DNA of 64,000 bases from Prototheca cutis (lineage: Eukaryota; Chlorophyta; Trebouxiophyceae; Chlorellales; Chlorellaceae): the NCBI GenBank assembly GCA_002897115.2, contig BCIH01000002.1, positions 1,741,178 to 1,805,177 of the forward strand, given 5' to 3'. The notes beneath the pieces were generated by a model. The model was not told where the DNA came from. It ran no database searches and saw nothing but the letters and a program-made list of their open reading frames with translations. Both the position numbers and the translations under genes were made by a program. This document shows positions 59,439 to 64,000 of this stretch, in pieces (position 1 is the stretch's first letter; every line of letters starts with the position of its first letter).

Positions 59439-59540
59439 CGCCGATGCCGGGAATCGAACCCGGATCACGTGCGTCCCGTAGGACTGAGCACCACAGTACC
59501 AGTTGACAGGCACGTATACTGACCGTTATACTACATCGAC
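59439..59540 (-). tRNA. tRNA-Asp(GUC) with a 30-base intron
   Basis: Acceptor strands GTCGATG (59540-59534) and CATCGGC (59446-59440) pair with one G-U. The D arm contains AACGGTCAGTAT. Anticodon stem CGTGC/GCACG surrounds loop C-T-GTC-A, and the frame is broken one base 3' of the anticodon (after position 37) by an intron of about 30 bases. T arm CCGGG-TTCGATT-CCCGG. A T-rich terminator follows. Most eukaryotic tRNA-Asp genes lack introns. Confidence 0.88.
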
Positions 59541-59637
59541 CTTGTGTTGTTGGGCGCCAACGGAATCAGCTCTTTAGTACCGTGCATTATTGCCAGCAGA
59601 AAATGCAGGGAAAAGGGAAAAAGTCAAAAACTTGAGA

Positions 59638-59755
59638 GGGGGTAACCGAGAATCGAACTCGGGACCACTCGCAATTTGCGAAGTTTCATTCCGTGTGACC
59701 GGAATCGAATGGCACTTCTCCCTAAGCGAGTATTATACCACTAAACCATTACCCC
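59638..59755 (-). tRNA. tRNA-Pro(AGG) with a long (about 45-base) intron
   Basis: Acceptor strands GGGGTAA (59755-59749) and TTACCCC (59645-59639) pair perfectly. The D loop has TTTAGTGGTATAAT. Anticodon stem CTCGC/GCGAG with loop TT-AGG-G, then an intron of about 45 bases after position 37. T arm CCGAG-TTCGATT-CTCGG. A T-run follows downstream. Lies 98 bases from the tRNA-Asp gene on the same strand. Confidence 0.85.
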
Positions 59756-60528
59756 TGAAGGGATGTTGTCCAGACGTATTAATTTTCGTCTTATATTCCA
59801 CCGACGAGGTGTAGGCTTCGAAGATTTTCACCAATCCAACCGACTGCGGGGTATAACTCTCGGATAATTACACTGCAAGACAAACTACAACAATGTTTTG
59901 TTCAACAGCAGGAATTGGGATGCCAGGGCTCACGACTCTGTGAAGGAATACTGCCAGATCTCCCCAAGTGTCCCTCCCCTTGCAAGTCGTAAGGATCCTG
60001 GCGTCTGACAAAATCTCTCGTTGTGATTCATGTCATGGATGGATGAGTTTGTTACATATCCTGTGCTCAGAACCAAGCTCTGGGAGCAGGCATCCAACTA
60101 GTAGGCTGCTCTTGGAAAACCGGCTAAAAACTGGGAAAATGCATGGAGACATGCCATGTGCGGCTCGGCTCCAATCAAAAAAAGCTAAAAAGGCAGCGCA
60201 ATCGATCGATTATCAAGCCGACTCAGATGTGCTTTTTAGGAAAATTCCAGGGGGGTGGAATGGTTGAGTTCGTTGCGCTTTTTTTCGTTTTAACGGTCCC
60301 GGCCTGCCCTCGGAAAGGGTTGGGCTGCAGGCCAGGCAGTAGGGTACAAAGAAAGGCAGCAGTCCATAAAGAGGCCGGTTGGGTTAGTTGGGTTTCCATA
60401 ACAGGATGGATGCAAAATGTCATTTTGGAGCCCGAGCGTGCAGCTGGCGATATGAAGATACCCATTGCTGGAAAATTTCAGAAGGATGCAAAAAAGGCGG
60501 ACTGGCATCACTCTTACCAGACCGTCAC
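59756..60528. repeat. Downstream half of tandem duplication unit (copy A)
   Basis: 3' flank of the complete hexose transporter gene. It is largely repeated at about 62921-63666, with small indels, in the same order and orientation. No independent gene; open frames here are shared by both copies and look like shadows. Confidence 0.8.
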
Positions 60529-62332
60529 TCAAGCGACGAGGGCTTTCTTGAGATCAGAGTCGCCATCGGCGACGGCGCGCTGGGCGGCGGCGGCGTTACG
60601 CGAGGCGGTGCGTGTGGCGTCGCGCTCGATAATCTCCAGAGCGCTGGGGCCCATGAGCTTGGACCAGGCGCCGTGGCGGGCAAACAGGATGGGCACCCGC
60701 TCCACGGGGATGCCCTTGGTCTCGGGAATCAGCCAGTAGACAAACGCCGTCATCACGACGATCCAGCCCGCGAAGAAGAGGAACACGCCCCACTTCATGG
60801 CGCACAGCATGGACAGGAAGGACTGGCCGATGACAAAGGAGAACAGGAAGTTGGAAGCCACGGCGATCGACATGCCGGCGGCACGCGTCTCCAGGGTGTG
60901 GATCTCAGAGGGCACCAGCCAGCCCAGGGGGCCCCAGGACCAGGCAAAGGAGGAGATGTAGACGCAGATGACCACCAGCACGCCGATGGCAGTGCCGGAG
61001 GGCAGCTTGCCGTCGCCATACTTGCCAAACTGAGTGGCAAGCACGACACCGACCACCACCTGGGAGATGAACATCTGACCGCCGGCCTCCAGCAGGAAGA
61101 AGCGGCGGCCAAACTTGTCCACGAGCAGCACCGCCACCATAGTGGAAGCGCAGTTGACGACGTTGATGATGATGGTGTTCAGCAGGGAGGTCCTGCGGCT
61201 GGAGCCCAGGGAGTTGAACAGCACCGGCACGTAGAACATGATGGCGTTGATACCGGTGAACTGATTGAAGACCATGATGAGGATGTCAATGATCAGCTGG
61301 GGGCTGTTGGCGCGGGTGAACATGAAGGAGTAGGACTGGCGCAGGGTGACACGGCTGGCCTCCTCGGTGGCCTCGATCAGGTCCTCCATCTCGGCCTCCA
61401 CGTCTTCGCAGCCGCGCAGGCGCTGCAGGTTGGCGCGGCCCTGCTCCACCTTCCCGCGCTCGATCAGGGAGTTGGGGGACTCGGGCAGCACGATGGAGCC
61501 GACGAAGAGCACAACGGCGATGGCGCCGGCGGCGCCCAGGCTGATACGCCAGCCGTTCTCGAGCTCCTGGGTGCCGTAGTTGATCAGACCAGCCACCAGG
61601 ATGCCAAAGGTGATGGCAAACTGGAACAGGATGTTCAAACCGCCACGATACTGGGCGGGTGCCACTTCGGACAGGTACATGGGCACGGCGGTGTTGGCAA
61701 AGCCCACGCCAAAGCCCAGGATCGTGCGGCCGACGAAGAGCATGCCCAGGGAGACGGCGCCTGCCTGCAGGCCGGCACCGACCATGAACATGACGGAGGC
61801 AGCCAGCATGGTGGGCAGCCGACCAAACTTGCGGCAGGTGGTGGCGGAGAAGAGGGAGGAGAACATGCCCGCCAGGAACATGGTGGAGGTGAAGGTCTGC
61901 AGAACCTGGTTGTCGTACTTGCAGTAGGGGTTGTTGTCAGTGACACCCGCCTCAGTGCGGGCGTAAACATCAGGGAAGAACTTCTGCTGGAAGGATGCCA
62001 TCGCCGTCACGCCACCAGTGACACCCTACAAGAAGGGGTTTGTGGGGGGGGGCAAGGGGGTGAGTCGGTGCCAGACCATTTTTGAGGGGGGGGATCGAGT
62101 CGTCACGTGCAACCTTGAGATGTGAAGGTCGATCCGAAATCAGGAAGAGCAGTTTGTCGAAACACGAACATCCCCCAGCCAGTTATTCTGGACGCCCACT
62201 CACATTGTCGTAGCCAAAGAGAAGGCCTCCGCACGCAGCCAGGATGGCCACGCCGAGAACGTAGCCGGTCAGTCGAGCATTGTATTGCGCAGCGTTGGCA
62301 CCGATGGGGCCAGAAAGACCACCCCCAGCCAT
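60529..62332 (-). CDS. HUP1: Hexose/H+ symporter, HUP type
   Basis: Plasma-membrane sugar-proton symporter of the MFS sugar transporter family, allowing glucose uptake in the dark in Chlorella. Exon 1 (62332-62204) gives MAGGGLSGPIGANAAQYNAR and the start of helix 1 (GGLLFGYDN, the sugar-transporter signature). Exon 2 (62025-60529) continues GVTGGVTAMASFQQKFFPDV. Total 541 residues, against 534 in Chlorella HUP1. Signatures: FGRLPTMLAASVMF, the loop GRTILGFGVGFANTAVPMYL, VAPAQYRGGLN, PESPNSLIERGK, NQFTGINAIMFYVPVLFNSL, DKFGRRFFLLEAGGQM and WGPLGWLVPSEI with [11 protein letters not shown]. Twelve hydrophobic helices are seen. A near-identical copy lies immediately upstream. Confidence 0.96.
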
Positions 62333-62901
62333 TGGATGATGGGATCAGCCACAAAATTAATTTAATATAAAACCAAATTGACTGTCCTTTGAGTCTGTGA
62401 AAATTTAACGTGCCGATGAGGATGCTGGCGCTATATATCTTGGTAGGGAGCGGCGATGTAGACGATGAGCTCACCCGAGTATCCTCGTCGGATTTGCGTC
62501 GGATAGTGGTGAAACAGCGGGCGTTGCCGCGCACGTGGGTATCTGTGTTTGTGTGTCAACTAGGGTTTGCCTTTTCAACGATAAAGCTCATATCCGGACC
62601 ACCGATGCAGTTCCATATGCGATTGTTGTTTGTGTTTCTATCGATCGAGTTCATCTCACGACGTTGGGACCCGCCGATGGCGCCCGACGTCTGGTGCAAG
62701 TAGGGGTGGCGATCCGGAGCCGACGGGCCCTGGGCCGTTGTGCCTGGAACCTCGGCCCCACGGAAACCGAGCCCAGTGCAAGATCGCGATCGAGGGAATG
62801 CCCCGCAATGCCCCAGTGAATCGCAATCCACAACATGGGTTTCAGATCGGTCTACATCACTGCCAGTGATACGGTAGGAGTAGATCTGGCCCGCGAATCT
62901 G
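62333..62901. other. Upstream region of HUP1
   Basis: 569 bases 5' of the complete transporter, up to the tRNA-Pro relic. AT-richer than the coding part. Holds the promoter; no exact motif claimed. Confidence 0.5.
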
Positions 62902-62920
62902 TACCACTAAACCATTACCC
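62902..62920 (-). pseudogene. Truncated tRNA-Pro relic (5' end only)
   Basis: Nineteen bases match the first part of the tRNA-Pro gene at 59638-59755 (acceptor 5' strand and D loop). The remaining tRNA is missing, replaced by unrelated sequence. It marks the edge of the duplicated unit. Confidence 0.75.
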
Positions 62921-63666
62921 AAGAAGGGATGTTGTCCAGACGTATTATTTTTCATCTTATATTCCACCGACGAGGTACAGGCTGAAGATTTCACGAATCT
63001 AACCGATTGCGGGGTATTTCTCTCGGATACTACACTGCAACAATGTTTTGTTCAACAGCACGTGTTGGTGTGCCAGTGCTCCCGACTCTGTGAAGGAATA
63101 TTACCAGATCTCAAAGTGCTTCTCCACTTACAAGTCGTAAGGATCCTGGCGCTTCACATAATCTCTCGTCGTGATGGATGGATGAGTTCGTTACATATCC
63201 AGTGCTCAGAACCAAGCTCTGGGAGCAGGCATCCGACTAATAGGTTGCTCTTGGAGAGTTGGCTAAAAACTGGGAAAATGCATGGAGACATGCCATGTGC
63301 GGCTCGGCTCCAATCAAAAAAAGCTAAAAAGGCAGCGCAATCGATCGATTATCAAGCCGACTCAGATGTGCTTTTTAGGAAAATTCCAGGGGGGTGGAAT
63401 GGTTGAGTTCGTTGCGCTTTTTTTTCTGTTTAACGGTCCTGGCCTGCCCTCAGAAAGGGTTGGGGTGCAGACGGGCAGCGGGCACAAAGAAAGGCAGCAG
63501 TCCATAAAGAGGCCGGTTGGGTTAGTTGGGTTTCCATAACAGGATGGATGCAAAATGTCGTTTTGGAGCCCAAACGTGCAGAGGGCGATATGAAGATACC
63601 CATTGCTGGAAAATTTCAGAAGGACGCAAAAAAGGTGAACTGGCATCACTCTTACCAGACCGGCAC
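62921..63666. repeat. Downstream half of tandem duplication unit (copy B)
   Basis: Matches 59756-60528 with scattered substitutions and short indels. It is the 3' flank of the second transporter copy. Confidence 0.8.
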
Positions 63667-64000
63667 TCAAGCGACGACGGCTTTCTTGAGATCAGAGTCG
63701 CCGTCGGCGACGGCGCGCTGGGCGGCGGCGGCGTTACGCGAGGCGGTGCGTGTGGCGTCGCGCTCGATAATCTCCAGAGCGCTGGGGCCCATGACCTTGG
63801 ACCAGAGACCGTGGCGGGCAAAGAGAATGGGCACGCGCTCGACGGGGATGCCCTTGGTCTCGGGAATCAGCCAGTAAGCAAAGGCCGTCATGACGATGAT
63901 CCATGCCGCGAAGAAGAGGAACACGCCCCACTTCATGGCGCACAGCATGGACAGGAAGGACTGGCCGATGACAAAGGAGAACAGGAAGTTGGCGGCCACG
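63667..64000 (-). CDS. Second HUP-type hexose symporter copy (C-terminal part, runs off the window)
   Basis: Encodes the last 110 residues of a transporter nearly identical to the copy at 60529-62332. Differences are few (for example VMTAFAYWL versus [17 protein letters not shown] versus GAWSKLMG, AVVA versus ALVA at the end). The final helix and [11 protein letters not shown] are intact. The rest lies beyond the window. Tandem HUP genes are known in Chlorella, where copies differ in sugar preference. Confidence 0.95.
   Translation of the reverse strand, partial: VAANFLFSFVIGQSFLSMLCAMKWGVFLFFAAWIIVMTAFAYWLIPETKGIPVERVPILFARHGLWSKVMGPSALEIIERDATRTASRNAAAAQRAVADGDSDLKKAVVA

Noticed and set aside
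60388..62085. 565-codon plus-strand frame opposite HUP1
   Set aside because: Antisense shadow; His/Gly/Asp/Gln-rich composition typical of reading a transporter gene backwards.

Overview
This is nuclear DNA of a GC-rich unicellular green alga, most likely a trebouxiophyte of the Chlorella/Auxenochlorella type. Four things point there: genes split by short GT-AG (and some GC-AG) introns, algal-type starch genes, plant-type COX5C and mitochondrial ATP synthase delta, and a tandem pair of HUP-type hexose/H+ symporters like those of Chlorella. Exon limits below were worked out by eye from splice sites, reading phase and family motifs. Where I could follow the phase through, positions should be exact; elsewhere they are marked approximate. 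The assembly carries single N bases and one 46-N gap, mostly inside homopolymer introns.

Layout. 1-8032 (minus strand): N-terminal part of RFC1 (clamp-loader large subunit), a small membrane protein, and a long CPL3-like RNA polymerase II CTD phosphatase. 8121-15808: an unidentified minus gene, a small putatively myristoylated Ala/Pro/Lys-rich protein (plus), an ANKRD39-like ankyrin protein (minus), a SIRT4/SRT2-like mitochondrial sirtuin (minus) and a WD40 protein (plus). 16660-27915: an MFS transporter with an in-frame TGA (plus), ARMC8/GID5 (minus), LAS1 (plus, divergent from ARMC8), a bZIP factor (minus) and COX5C (plus). 28642-34480: farnesyl diphosphate synthase, ADP-glucose pyrophosphorylase small subunit, and mitochondrial ATP synthase delta. 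35274-43032: HRD3/SEL1L of ER-associated degradation and a GT31 glycosyltransferase. 43958-53569: a Ser/Thr kinase, two unidentified proteins and a TraB-domain protein. 53957-59094: TFIIIC subunit (GTF3C3/tau131 type). 59439-64000: two intron-containing tRNA genes (Asp, Pro) and a tandem duplication of a hexose transporter with its flank.

The most striking element is at 37124-37284 on the minus strand, inside an intron of the plus-strand HRD3 gene. It is a circularly permuted tRNA-Ser(UGA) gene: the 3' half lies upstream of the 5' half. Rejoined, the halves give a complete type II serine tRNA with a 7-bp acceptor stem, D arm, anticodon arm, variable arm and T arm. Internal B and A boxes are in inverted order and a T-run follows. 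Other notable points are a perfect 41-bp inverted repeat with a diverged second copy 23 kb away, GC-AG introns proven by a kinase HRD motif, and a truncated tRNA-Pro relic marking one end of the transporter duplication.

There is no operon logic. Genes are single units with convergent or divergent spacing of a few hundred bases. Themes include transcription (CPL3, TFIIIC, bZIP), protein quality control (ARMC8/GID5, HRD3), mitochondria (COX5C, ATP delta, sirtuin) and carbon use (hexose uptake, starch synthesis, isoprenoids).
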